From Dyadobacter sp. CY356 (lineage in GTDB: Bacteria; Bacteroidota; Bacteroidia; Cytophagales; Spirosomataceae): a stretch of 64,000 nucleotides of DNA. Every line of letters begins with the position of its first letter. Positions within the stretch are counted from its first letter, which is position 1. Position numbers and translations under genes: made by a program. Location of the stretch: assembly GCF_021440195.1 (NCBI RefSeq), contig NZ_JAJTSZ010000001.1, positions 1,302,001 through 1,366,000 on the forward strand. The letters are read 5' to 3'. Below the pieces are notes generated by a model. It did not search any database. It had not been told where the DNA came from and was given only the letters and a program-made list of their open reading frames with translations. This document shows positions 7,934-17,139 of the stretch, piece after piece.

Positions 7934-8581
7934 ATGAATAAACAGCGAAATATAAAGGTCAATTCCGGCGCCGAAATTCAGAGCGGTAAAGGCCAAAGAA
8001 GCATTCAGGACCCTGACAGAGCAGTGCTGGAGGCAGTTGTTGCCAACACAGGAGCGTTGTTGCGGCTATTTAGTACCGATGGAAGCAGTCAGTTTGTGAA
8101 TAAATCATGGGTGGATTTCACAGGCTCACTTGCTGGGGGTAAACATACGCTAACAGAAAACATGCATCCAGACTGCATTACCGAATATCAGCAAATCTGG
8201 GAGCAGGCAGTTTCTAAACACAGGGAATTTGATATAACTTATTTACTGCTGCATAGAAGCGGCCAATACCGCTGGATACACGAGAATACTAGGCCTATTT
8301 ATTATATAAATGGTGAATGTATCGGATATCTCAGCACAGGCAGTGAATGGCATGAACAAAAAACGCAGGAAGCACTATTTACCAGGAAATCACCGTCTTT
8401 ATTAAATGCAGGTTTTCACGATCTTCGGGGTCACCTGGGCATTATTTCATCAGCGTCCAGTCTGTTAACAATAATGGGCAAAAATGAAGACTTCGATAAT
8501 ATGCTTGAAATGATCCAAAGAAATGTCAAAGAAATGCAAAGTGTTATGGATCAGTTACTAACACAGTTCGAATCGGAATGA
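7934..8581 (+). CDS. PAS-HisKA protein lacking the kinase ATPase domain
   Basis: The 215-residue product begins with a PAS domain (about 28-145; TGALLRLFSTDGSSQFVNKSW, then a WIHENTRPIYY core) of the kind found in hybrid sensor kinases. It is followed by a HisKA-like dimerisation segment with the candidate phosphorylated His in FHDLRGHLGIISS (about 167) and a second helix ending VMDQLL. It then stops; no N, G1 or G2 boxes of an ATP-binding domain follow. Either it is a truncated kinase, or a phosphotransfer/adaptor protein that docks with another kinase. The 1 kb downstream shows only short open runs, so deletion of a former ATPase domain is plausible but not shown. Confidence 0.78.
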   Translation: MNKQRNIKVNSGAEIQSGKGQRSIQDPDRAVLEAVVANTGALLRLFSTDGSSQFVNKSWVDFTGSLAGGKHTLTENMHPDCITEYQQIWEQAVSKHREFDITYLLLHRSGQYRWIHENTRPIYYINGECIGYLSTGSEWHEQKTQEALFTRKSPSLLNAGFHDLRGHLGIISSASSLLTIMGKNEDFDNMLEMIQRNVKEMQSVMDQLLTQFESE

Positions 8582-9569
8582 CGCTGAATTTATCTTGGTT
8601 TGGATAAGATATATACCTTAATTGTTGTGAAAGAGAAATAGATAAGAAAATTAGGTATGTACTAGGCTAATGTGCTGAAATTCAGTGCCATTTAGTTAAG
8701 GAGCCAATTCCGAAATGCATTGGAATATGACTAAGGATTATTATAAAATCCTGTTAACAATAGAATCGTCAGGTACAGACAGCAGCCTTTAAAGATCGGC
8801 GAAAGCTTAAACTGCCTAATATTCAGGTCGCAGCATTACCTTTAACAGCTGAATGTATGCGGATAGACAACGAAAATCTGCTTTCCAAATAATTCATTAG
8901 GACTCGATCGACAGTCCTCTAAAAGTAGCTAATCTTCAGAAGCGTCGCCGGAAATCACCGGATTTTTCTGCGCGAATACGAACGGGTTTAAGACATAATT
9001 TTATTGAATTTCAGGATTTTTTTAAATTATTCATGGCCGTTGGAAATTGGCAAAATATGAAGGTATAAAAAGTTAAATATGTAAAGAAAAATTTGAAACG
9101 GCCAATGGATTTTGCGTATTTCAAAACGCATGGTTTTAGGCGATAAACTGCATGGAATTTGCACAATGTCCGGTGTTTCTCATTTGATGGATAATCGCAA
9201 GGCCAACGCTTATGATATTGCTTACTTAAAAGATGTTATATCAAATCTTCTGACGCTGTTTTATTGGGAGATAAATGGTATATATAATGAACAACAATTA
9301 GATTTTTCATATCGGCAGTATCCAACTCGAACTGCTAGTAAGAAGCAGTCGACCCGTGACCGGTAGAAGAAATATAAAAAACAAACTCAGGTTTTGTAGA
9401 CCAGAAATAAAATAGAAACGCTTTTCTCGTAATTATGTGATCTATTTTAAATCAGAAGAAATTATGCCGGGTATCGCATGCAATAAGTTTCGATTTGGCA
9501 GTTTACGCTGGACTTGCAATTCAGCCGGCAGGAAAGGTGTTCGGGTCAGCCCGTAGCTTACCATCAAGT
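8582..9569. other. Long gap, probably decayed DNA
   Basis: No intact gene is supported. A short open run near 8827-8892 reads VAALPLTAECMR and faintly recalls the C-terminal half of a receiver domain, too weak to call. The frame at 9112-9366 has no family pattern. The region lies between a truncated sensor protein and an IS256-type remnant, consistent with old insertions and deletions. Confidence 0.35.
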
Positions 9570-9815
9570 TTAACAAATAGTTGAGTCGTCATCAAGCCCT
9601 ATTGTTGGATACAGATCGAGCATTTTTTGAATGATCTCACCCAGCCGGGTATGCCAATTTTGGCGGCGCTTGATTGTAAATAATTGCTCGGCCCCAGTTG
9701 CCCGGAATTGGTTTTATTTACTTTCCGGATTTGGCCATGCATTCATTCAATTGTATTAATCGTATAGAGGACTTGGCTGATTTGAGCAGTATTCAAATAA
9801 GGTCGATAAAGTAGT
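9570..9815 (-). pseudogene. IS256-type (mutator) transposase C-terminal remnant
   Basis: Read on the minus strand, the sequence from about 9784 gives ISQVLYTINTIE, a stop, then MHGQIRKVNKTNSGQ, which aligns with the IS256 transposase signature (iRKvIYTTNAIEslNrqlRKv.Kt). After a frame change a run of ~40 codons reads EQLFTIKRRQNWHTRLGE to a stop at 9570-9572, matching the position of the conserved KW...W region near the transposase C-terminus. The two in-frame problems and the lack of the N-terminal two thirds show that it is dead. No terminal inverted repeats were identified. It lies directly upstream of the large hybrid kinase, within the decayed gap. Confidence 0.65.
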
Positions 9816-10150
9816 TACTTATTCATCCAGAATTTTACTGCCGAAGACACTTCTTGTCCCAGCCGATTAGACTTAAAAGCTTAAATACATTCCAGAGACA
9901 ATTTTTATTTATTGTATTTGCATAGCATTCAGGCCGGCACAATCAGCTATGAAATGGGTTTAGTTACCCGTAGTTGCCATATTCGTTTGGCACAATAATT
10001 TAAAGTATGTCTAATTACTTAATTCACAGGTTGGTAGGATTATTTCAGCAACTATATTTTTAGGAAACTATTTGCTATTATTACTGCCATGTAGGACATT
10101 AATTTGATGCCAATTTCTGGTATAGTTTCAGCCTGTATAAAAAAGACTTT
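9816..10150. other. Upstream region of the hybrid kinase
   Basis: No gene is seen. It is AT-rich and must carry the kinase promoter, but no perfect TAnnTTTG box was found; TATAGTTTC near 10121 is the closest weak candidate. Confidence 0.3.
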
Positions 10151-13100
10151 ATGGGAAACCCTTCCGACAATGATATGAATAAGCCTTTTCAGGGACTGGG
10201 CCTAATGCGCGCCATTTGCAGCGAGTACAACTGGTCAAATACCCTATTAGGATCCAGCAATCAGTGGCCTGAGGTTCTTCGTGCATCGGTTCAATTAATT
10301 TTGGCTTCCCCTTTTGCATCTGTCATTTTATGGGGAAAAGAACTTGTTCAGATTTATAATGATGGCTACAGGGATCTGATGGGTGATAAGCATCCATCCG
10401 GGCTTGGCCAGCCAACCCAGCATTGCTGGCCTGAGGTATGGCATATCAATGAACCTATTTACAGGCGGGTATGGCAAGGGGAGTCCTTTCGTTTTGATGA
10501 CGCTCTTTATCCCATTAACCGTTTAGGTTATTTGCAAGATGCCCGGTTCACCCTGGCTTATAGCCCTGTATTTTTAGATTCAGGGGAGGTTGGCGGCATT
10601 TTGGTGACAGTACTGGAAACAACCCGCCAAGTGCAAGAGAAAAAGCTGGATAAACAAGCATTAACTGCTAGTGAGCAGCGGTTTGGCCATTTGGTTAAAG
10701 CCACTTCTGAAATCGTTTACGTGATGAGCCCTGACTGGCAGCAGATGGTTCAATTGGCAGAGAAGGATTACCTGACAAGTGCAGCTTCGCCCTACGGCAA
10801 ATGGTTGGAAGAATATATCCCGCATACCGACCGGGACCGTGTCCAAGGAATTATTCAGCAGGCCATTGCAGAAAAGACGCCATTTGAAGCCGAACACCAG
10901 GTTTTTCGCAGGGACGGATCTGTGGGTTGGATTTTTTCCCGTGCTATCCCTATTTTCAATGAAAAAGGCGATATCCAGCAGTGGTTAGGGGCAGCCAGTG
11001 ATGTTACCGAGCGAAGGCAGGCAGACCAACGGTACCGGATGTTATTTGACTCGATTGACGAAGGCTTCTGCCTGTTAGAGCGCGTTGACACTGAGCCAAT
11101 TGATTTCCGGTATCTGGAAGCAAATCATGCATTTGCACAACATACAGGCCTCGGAGAAGTGACAGGAAAAACGATTAGGGAAGCTTTCCCAGAAGCCCCC
11201 GAGGAAGGTTACGAGATTTACGAGAATGTATGGCAAACTGGCCATCCGGTGCGCGCTGTTCTTGAGGTAGATAGTATTGACCGTGTTATTGAGCTTTTTG
11301 CATTTCTTGTTGAGCAGGGTACAAGTAAACAGTTAGCTGTGATCTTCAAAGATATTACCCAGGATAGACGTCGTCAAGCGCATCAGTCCCTTTTAGCGGA
11401 CGTAGGCCAGGAGCTGGCCAGTTTGGATAATGTTGACCAAACCATCGAATGGCTCGGTAGTAAAATCGTTAACCATTTCAAAACTTCAAGAGTTGCCTTC
11501 AGTCAAATAGGGGATAAGGGCATAACCGTAGACTATGATTGGCATCAGCCAGACTTACTAAGTCTGAGGGGCACATACCCGGTTGAGCATTTTTTAACAA
11601 AAGATTTCCAGCAGGTATGTCTCGCAGGTATGAGCTCAATCGTTGACGATACTGCGAAGCATTCCGGCGCCAATCTGCAGTTCACCTCAGCGATCAATGT
11701 TGCATCATTTGTCAACATTCCATTGCCCAAACAGGGGCATTGTCAGTTTTGTATGACGGTAATGGATATAGAACCCCGGCACTGGCGTGAGGATGAAATT
11801 AATTTAATGCGTGAGCTTGCAGAACGCATCTGGGCACGGCTCGAACGCGTGCAGGATGAAAAAGCTTTAAGACAGGCCGAGAGACGTCTCAGGCTGGCCA
11901 CCGAAGCTGCTGATATGGCGATCTGGGAATGGAAGTTGGATACCGACCAGATATTTTGGAACGAAGAGCATTTCAGGATATTTGGTCTTGAACCTGAAAA
12001 CGGGCCTGTCACACCTGAGCTTTTCTTTGAGCACGTGCATCCGGATGACCGTCAGCGCGTAGGTGCCCAGCTGCAACAGGCGCTGGACGGTGATGAGTTA
12101 TTTGATGCCGAGTTTTGTGCCGTTCTACAAGATGGTTCAACCCGGTGGATGAGTGGCTACGGGCGTGTAATGGAGAAATTAAATGACCAGCCTTTGATCA
12201 TGAGTGGGGTTATGTTCGATATTACCGCGCGCCGTCAGGCTGAGCAGGATCTTAACGCGTCCGAAGAGCGTTTTCGTGCTTTTGTCACCTCGACCTCGGA
12301 TGCTGTCTATCAGATGAGCCCTGATTGGCAGCAGATGCATCAGTTGGTAGGCAAGTCTTTTCTTTTTGATACAGCAACAAAGAATTCCAGCTGGTTGCAG
12401 CAGTACATTCCCTTAGAAGATCAGCCATTTGTGCAACAAGCAATTGATAACGCAGTTGCCGCGCGTGCCCCATTTGAGTTAGAGCACCGCATTATATTGC
12501 CTACAGGAGAGATAGGCTGGATATTCTCCCGAGCTATCCCGAAGTTTGACAAAAACGGTCAGATTGTGGGATGGTTTGGAACTGCCAGTGATATAACGGG
12601 CATCAAACATTCCCAGCAGGCCCAGCGCGAATCTGAACTGCAATACCAAATCCTGTTCGATTCCATCGACCAAGGTTTTTGTATTATCGAAGTATTCTTT
12701 GACCAGCATGGCAAGGCGACTGATTATCTTGTTTTGCAAGCGAACCCTGCACTTATCCGCCAGACCGGGCTTGTTGATGTGGTCGGTAAAACAATGCGTG
12801 AGCTGGCTCCAGCCCATGAAGAGTTCTGGTATGAAACCTACGGCCGTATTGCCAAAACTGGCGAGTCGGCACGTTTTGAGCATGAGGCGGCTGCACTGGG
12901 GTACTTCTATGATGTTTATGCTTTCTCAATTGGCCCGGCTGGCCAGAACCGGGTTGCGGTTTTGTTTAACGACATCATGGAAAGAAAGAGTGCTCAGCAA
13001 ACCCTGTTGGCAAGCCAGACCCGTCTGTCTGCCATATTCCAAAGTTTGCCAGTTGCGGTTGGAGAATTCGACCATGATGGAAGGGTTGTTATTGCCAATG

Positions 13101-14524
13101 AGGCGATGGATCGCTATATGCCTACAGGACTTATGCCCTCAAGAGACGAAGCCCGTTATGATCGTTGGCTTGCGTATAATGCAGATGGTAGCCGGCTTCA
13201 AAGGAGCGATTACCCTGGTGCCCGCGCGCTGCGTGGAGAGCTGGTGCTTCCACCCATCGAAATGCACTACACCCTTGACGATGGTAATGCGATATGGACC
13301 CATGTAGCAGCAGTGCCATTGACAAATAGCGATGGTAAGGTTACCGGGCAAGTAACCATCATTACAGATATAGACCAGCTAAAATCAGCTGAACATGCCC
13401 TGCAGCAAGCTGACCGGCGCAAAGATGAATTTTTGGCCATGTTAGCCCACGAACTGAGAAACCCTATGGCTACCATTAGAAATGGGTTGTCGATACTTTC
13501 TCTAATGGGTTTGGAGCCAGATTCGCCTGTGGAGCAAACTGTGACATTGATGGAGCGTCAGGTAGATCATCTGGTGCGACTGGTGGATGATTTGCTTGAT
13601 GTAAGCCGTATTACCCAAAATAAAATTGAGCTTAAAAAGGAGCATATTGAATTGGGGACGCTTATAGCTGACGTGGTCGCTGCAATCGGCGGCCAGTATG
13701 CTGCGGCAGGCAAGCAACTGTATTTTACAGCCTTGAGTGAGCGTCTTTACGTACAAGGTGATAGCACACGGTTAAGTCAGGTGGTCACCAATCTATTAAC
13801 AAACGGCCTTCGCTACACAGGAGAAAAGGGACAGGTTTGGGTAAGTTTAAAACAGCAGGACGGCCATGCACTGATCCGGGTTGCCGACAATGGAATCGGA
13901 CTTACAACAGAGCAACTGAGCTCAATTTTTGATCTTTTCGTGCAAGCAGACAATTCTTTGGCCCGCGCGCAAGGAGGGTTGGGCATCGGTCTTACACTGG
14001 TGCAGCGCCTGGTCAAGATGCATGGTGGATATGTTCAGGCCACAAGCAACGGACTAGGCCAGGGCAGCGAATTTTTGATCTACTTGCCAATAGCAGACAA
14101 ACCTTCTAATGCAAAAGGTATGAGGGGGCTGAGCGTTGGTCAGCCGCCGCGCGGTCAGCGCGTTTTGGTTATTGATGATAACATCGATGCAACGATACTG
14201 GTTACCCTGCTTTTGCGATTAAAAGGATTTGAAGTGGAGAGTCGCAAAAGTGGCTTAGAAGGGATAGAAGCAGCCGAAACAATTAAGCCGGCGGTAATCT
14301 TGTGTGACATAGGCATGCCAGGAATGGATGGCTATCAAACAGCAAAAATGATCCGGCAACAGCCCTGGGGAAAAACGATTCCGCTGATTGCCCTGACAGG
14401 TTATGGTCAGCAGCAAGACAGGCAACTAGCCCAGAATGCAGGCTTTGATAGTCATCTTGTTAAACCAGTTGACGTGAAAGAACTGATTCTGATCATTAAT
14501 GAACTAACAAGAACAGTAAGATAG
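10151..14524 (+). CDS. Multi-PAS/GAF hybrid sensor histidine kinase
   Basis: The 1457-residue soluble kinase has seven PAS-like domains around a GAF domain: PAS at about 10-160, 175-290, 295-405; GAF about 410-575; PAS about 580-705, 710-830, 835-955 and 960-1080. HisKA follows with phospho-acceptor His1100 (FLAMLAHELRNP), then an HATPase domain with the N-box near NLLTNGLRYTG and G-boxes DNGIGL and GGLGIGL, and a C-terminal receiver with IDDN and Asp1386 (LCDIGMPGMDGY). It therefore autophosphorylates and passes phosphate to its own receiver; no membrane segment is present, so the sensed signal is cytoplasmic. PAS 2-3 and PAS 5-6 are near-copies (both share MSPDWQQM and FDSID.GFC), showing internal duplication. 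It stands alone between long gaps. Confidence 0.93.
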   Translation: MGNPSDNDMNKPFQGLGLMRAICSEYNWSNTLLGSSNQWPEVLRASVQLILASPFASVILWGKELVQIYNDGYRDLMGDKHPSGLGQPTQHCWPEVWHINEPIYRRVWQGESFRFDDALYPINRLGYLQDARFTLAYSPVFLDSGEVGGILVTVLETTRQVQEKKLDKQALTASEQRFGHLVKATSEIVYVMSPDWQQMVQLAEKDYLTSAASPYGKWLEEYIPHTDRDRVQGIIQQAIAEKTPFEAEHQVFRRDGSVGWIFSRAIPIFNEKGDIQQWLGAASDVTERRQADQRYRMLFDSIDEGFCLLERVDTEPIDFRYLEANHAFAQHTGLGEVTGKTIREAFPEAPEEGYEIYENVWQTGHPVRAVLEVDSIDRVIELFAFLVEQGTSKQLAVIFKDITQDRRRQAHQSLLADVGQELASLDNVDQTIEWLGSKIVNHFKTSRVAFSQIGDKGITVDYDWHQPDLLSLRGTYPVEHFLTKDFQQVCLAGMSSIVDDTAKHSGANLQFTSAINVASFVNIPLPKQGHCQFCMTVMDIEPRHWREDEINLMRELAERIWARLERVQDEKALRQAERRLRLATEAADMAIWEWKLDTDQIFWNEEHFRIFGLEPENGPVTPELFFEHVHPDDRQRVGAQLQQALDGDELFDAEFCAVLQDGSTRWMSGYGRVMEKLNDQPLIMSGVMFDITARRQAEQDLNASEERFRAFVTSTSDAVYQMSPDWQQMHQLVGKSFLFDTATKNSSWLQQYIPLEDQPFVQQAIDNAVAARAPFELEHRIILPTGEIGWIFSRAIPKFDKNGQIVGWFGTASDITGIKHSQQAQRESELQYQILFDSIDQGFCIIEVFFDQHGKATDYLVLQANPALIRQTGLVDVVGKTMRELAPAHEEFWYETYGRIAKTGESARFEHEAAALGYFYDVYAFSIGPAGQNRVAVLFNDIMERKSAQQTLLASQTRLSAIFQSLPVAVGEFDHDGRVVIANEAMDRYMPTGLMPSRDEARYDRWLAYNADGSRLQRSDYPGARALRGELVLPPIEMHYTLDDGNAIWTHVAAVPLTNSDGKVTGQVTIITDIDQLKSAEHALQQADRRKDEFLAMLAHELRNPMATIRNGLSILSLMGLEPDSPVEQTVTLMERQVDHLVRLVDDLLDVSRITQNKIELKKEHIELGTLIADVVAAIGGQYAAAGKQLYFTALSERLYVQGDSTRLSQVVTNLLTNGLRYTGEKGQVWVSLKQQDGHALIRVADNGIGLTTEQLSSIFDLFVQADNSLARAQGGLGIGLTLVQRLVKMHGGYVQATSNGLGQGSEFLIYLPIADKPSNAKGMRGLSVGQPPRGQRVLVIDDNIDATILVTLLLRLKGFEVESRKSGLEGIEAAETIKPAVILCDIGMPGMDGYQTAKMIRQQPWGKTIPLIALTGYGQQQDRQLAQNAGFDSHLVKPVDVKELILIINELTRTVR

Positions 14525-15223
14525 GCATCTTGATTTATACAAGGCTCATTTTCAGAATATTTTTGCTTCGATGATGCAAGGCTGTTTCGTGTTTCTTCGC
14601 TTTCATTGAACCCTGCCTAGGAATCTACAATCAATCTCTTGGTAGATAGATCTTAAAGATGGATACTCCTGGATGATTTGATGATGCCACTGATCTGAGA
14701 TAAAATCTTACTGGCTTTTGATAAATTTTTTTGTGCATTTATACACATGGCTTAATCAATCTTATTTTTTGTATAAAGAGATGAAATAAAAAAAACAAGA
14801 GTTAAAATACAATATGATCAGATAAAAATGATAAAAAAGTTAGGTGGCAAACACAAGTAATAAGCCGATGTGAATATGTTTTCAGGGGAAGATCTGATGG
14901 GAATCTGCCAAATCTAGGTGAAGTTAATCGATTTTCCGGTTTGAGTCGTATATGTCAATTTAGATAAAAGTGTATTGTTTGCCTGGCAGTATGCTGGTTT
15001 GATGGATAGCTATATTTAAATTATTGTGAAGAAGTATATCCAATAAAATGTAATCATTATTAAATATATAGTTAAGATTCGGTCAGGCAAGAATATGTTG
15101 CACTTTTCTTTAAATTATCATTCAGCGGTGGAATAGGGCTTTTTGTCATATTTTTTGAATAGTTTTTACGATGCGAACTATCTTCGGGTTAGCTAATTCA
15201 TCCGTAGAAGCAGATTAAAAACG
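14525..15223. other. AT-rich gap
   Basis: No gene is seen. The sequence is strongly AT-rich with long A/T runs and includes the upstream region of the LytTR protein. No clear terminator follows the kinase gene. Confidence 0.35.
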
Positions 15224-15640
15224 ATGTTGACTATGCTCTTATATAAAAGAATATTCTTAATGCTTACAACTCAAAATATTACAACGCCTAACGAAAAGGT
15301 AATCCGTATACATCATAAAAAAAGTACAATTCATATCACTGCTGGTGAGATACTGTTCATGAGAGGATATGGAAATTATACCTATATTCATACGCTAGAT
15401 GGCAAATGCTATCTTTTCTCAAATACGATAAAGCACGCGCTTACAATCCTAGGATGCTCCTTTCTTCGCATACACCGATCTTATAGTGTAAATCCTGATT
15501 ACTTGGTTGAATTTATTGGTTCTGACCGCGTTATTTTGACTAACGGCGATCAACTTCCAGTCGCCAGAAGGCGTTTTAATCATTTATTAGAGATTTTGAC
15601 CAGGCAAGAGGCGATTCCTGATTCGGTTCGTCTGAATTAG
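15224..15640 (+). CDS. Free-standing LytTR DNA-binding protein
   Basis: The ~138-residue product is almost only a LytTR domain (about 30-125): ILFMRGYGNYTYIHT matches the conserved NYxxI strand, LRIHRSYSVNPDYL is the DNA-contacting HRSyLVN motif and LPVARRRFNHL the final helix. LytTR proteins bind direct repeats through a beta-fold. There is no receiver domain, so activity is not controlled by its own phosphorylation; it may be constitutive, ligand-bound or coupled to a separate receiver. An in-frame ATG at 15260 is an equally good start. The next gene, on the other strand, is a wrecked response regulator, so this may be what remains of a damaged signalling locus. Confidence 0.82.
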   Translation: MLTMLLYKRIFLMLTTQNITTPNEKVIRIHHKKSTIHITAGEILFMRGYGNYTYIHTLDGKCYLFSNTIKHALTILGCSFLRIHRSYSVNPDYLVEFIGSDRVILTNGDQLPVARRRFNHLLEILTRQEAIPDSVRLN

Positions 15641-15652
15641 ATAAAAGCCACG

Positions 15653-16078
15653 TCAGATTAGCAGCAAGCTAGTAATGGGTAAAAGCTCCTGAGTGCTATT
15701 TTTATTCTTCAACAGGAACGATTCTGCGCCTGTATCTAGAATCATTTTGGTTCCTTCGTTATCGCCGCTTGTTGACATAGTGATTATTTCTATAAAGGGG
15801 AATTTTCGGCTTATTGATTTGGGCCGTATCAAGGCGGTTTCTACACGGCATATGAATATCAAGGATGACAAGGTCTAAAAGTCTGATTGCTTGCCTGAGT
15901 CGATCGGTGCACACTATTCCGGCGATTGTCTGAAACATGATTCTGTAATTGACATTCTCCGGCAAACGGCTGACAAACGCGCGCACAAAACATTGTGGCG
16001 GGCAACAGGGATTCCACAGTAATTTTCTATAATGATTGTAGTAGTGGATTGGGTATTTAAAAAATGAACGGACATGTT
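15653..16078 (-). pseudogene. Broken response-regulator receiver (NarL/LuxR-type)
   Basis: Pieces in different minus-strand frames rebuild a receiver domain. STTTIIIENYCGIPVARHNV is the degenerate N-terminus (normally iiaDDHpivR.G). SRLPENVNYRI and then LLDLVILDIHMPC carry the phospho-acceptor Asp of NarL-type regulators, and IIEMSTS-like ITMSTSGDNEGTKMILDTG with AESFLLKN gives the C-terminal half including the conserved Lys. Several frameshifts and stops separate these parts. No HTH output domain follows at the left end, so it is also truncated. It is not translatable as one protein. It lies between the LytTR gene and an intact NarL-type regulator. Confidence 0.75.
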
Positions 16079-16334
16079 TTCGTCAGCTATAAAAGTGTAA
16101 TAAAGCTCGTAGACCATTTTTAAGATCTGGACAGGTGCTTGTCGTTAAAATTCTACAACTTATAGTTGTAAAGTGAGGAACGAAACCGCTGTTAAATATC
16201 GTTGGTTTTTATAAATGATACCGAATCATTATAGAATTTTGATCATATAAATGGGCATCTTGCGGCTGTTTCAAATCTTTGAATATTGCGATAAATGAGG
16301 AATATGTGTGACTCTTACAAAAGGAGAGATGCTT

Positions 16335-16372
16335 GAATTAACACATTCTAACAAGGTGTTTTGGGTTAATTC
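16335..16372. promoter_or_regulatory. Inverted repeat upstream of NarL-type regulator
   Basis: GAATTAAC (16335-16342) and GTTAATTC (16365-16372) are perfect inverted arms separated by 22 bp, 44 bp upstream of the regulator start. The arms are ~30 bp apart, about three helical turns, which suits a dimeric activator or repressor. It is a sequence-only candidate; autoregulation is inferred. Confidence 0.35.
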
Positions 16373-16415
16373 TGCTGAGATTAGATGCTTAACGTGATGG
16401 TGAGAGCTGCCGATT

Positions 16416-17045
16416 ATGAATAAAATATTGATCGTCGATGATCATCGAATGACTTGTTTGGGGATACAGATTCAGGTAGAAAAAGTAATCAAAGCGCCTA
16501 GGGTGCATATTGCAGATTCTTTTACAGAAGCGATTAGGCAGCTGGAAGACAACTACATGGACCTGATCATTCTTGATCTGGGAATTCCGGGTGGTCTGGG
16601 CACAGCAATGATAGAAGCCCTTCGCAAGCAGCAGCCTGGTGCGCGTATTCTGGTTTGTACCGGCAGAGATGAGCTGCTTTTCGCTCCGCTTTATCTTGCG
16701 GCCGGAGTTAATGGATTTCTGCATAAAGCCAGCAGCGATCAACAAACCCAGAGCGCGATTCTTACTGTAATGGAAGATAGACAATATGTCAGCGGGCTGG
16801 TCCAACAAAAGATGTTTAAAGATATCCTCAATGGGAATCCTCAGAAAAATCCGTTGGAATCTCTATCAGTCCGTGAAAAGCAGGTTCTTGCACTTTTGCT
16901 TGCAGGTAAGTGGACCAAGGAAATTGCAGATGAGCTGAACCTGAAGTTTTCAACTGTTAGCACTCAAAAAACAAGAATCTTTCAGAAACTAGCTGTCGAA
17001 AACATTGTAGATCTAGTCAGAATAGTGGACCGTTACCAGCCTTGA
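16416..17045 (+). CDS. NarL/FixJ-family response regulator
   Basis: The 209-residue protein has a receiver (1-120) with VDDH at 7-10, phospho-acceptor Asp54 (LIILDLGIPGG) and Lys in FLHKASS, followed by a LuxR-type HTH (about 145-205): LSVREKQVLALLLAG, KEIADELNLKFSTV and the recognition helix with QKTRIFQKL. It is a DNA-binding transcriptional regulator switched by phosphorylation. No kinase gene adjoins it; the hybrid kinase at 10151 or an unlinked sensor could be its partner. A strong bidirectional terminator (17079-17119) separates it from the converging gene, and an inverted repeat lies just upstream. Confidence 0.92.
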   Translation: MNKILIVDDHRMTCLGIQIQVEKVIKAPRVHIADSFTEAIRQLEDNYMDLIILDLGIPGGLGTAMIEALRKQQPGARILVCTGRDELLFAPLYLAAGVNGFLHKASSDQQTQSAILTVMEDRQYVSGLVQQKMFKDILNGNPQKNPLESLSVREKQVLALLLAGKWTKEIADELNLKFSTVSTQKTRIFQKLAVENIVDLVRIVDRYQP

Positions 17046-17078
17046 TGGGCATTAAGCCAGTCTGTCGTTGTGTTAATT

Positions 17079-17119
17079 CTAAAAAACGGAGCAGGTGTAT
17101 TATCCGCTCCGCTTTTTAG
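17079..17119. terminator. Bidirectional terminator
   Basis: CTAAAAAACGGAGC (17079-17092) pairs with GCTCCGCTTTTTAG (17106-17119), giving a GC-rich stem flanked by an A-run and a T-run. It lies between two convergent genes (stops at 17045 and 17140) and can terminate both. Confidence 0.85.
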
Positions 17120-17139
17120 AGTTAATGACTTTGCTACCC

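Noticed and set aside
12699..13307. 202-codon plus-strand frame inside the hybrid kinase
   Set aside because: Out-of-frame shadow within a continuous 1457-codon gene.
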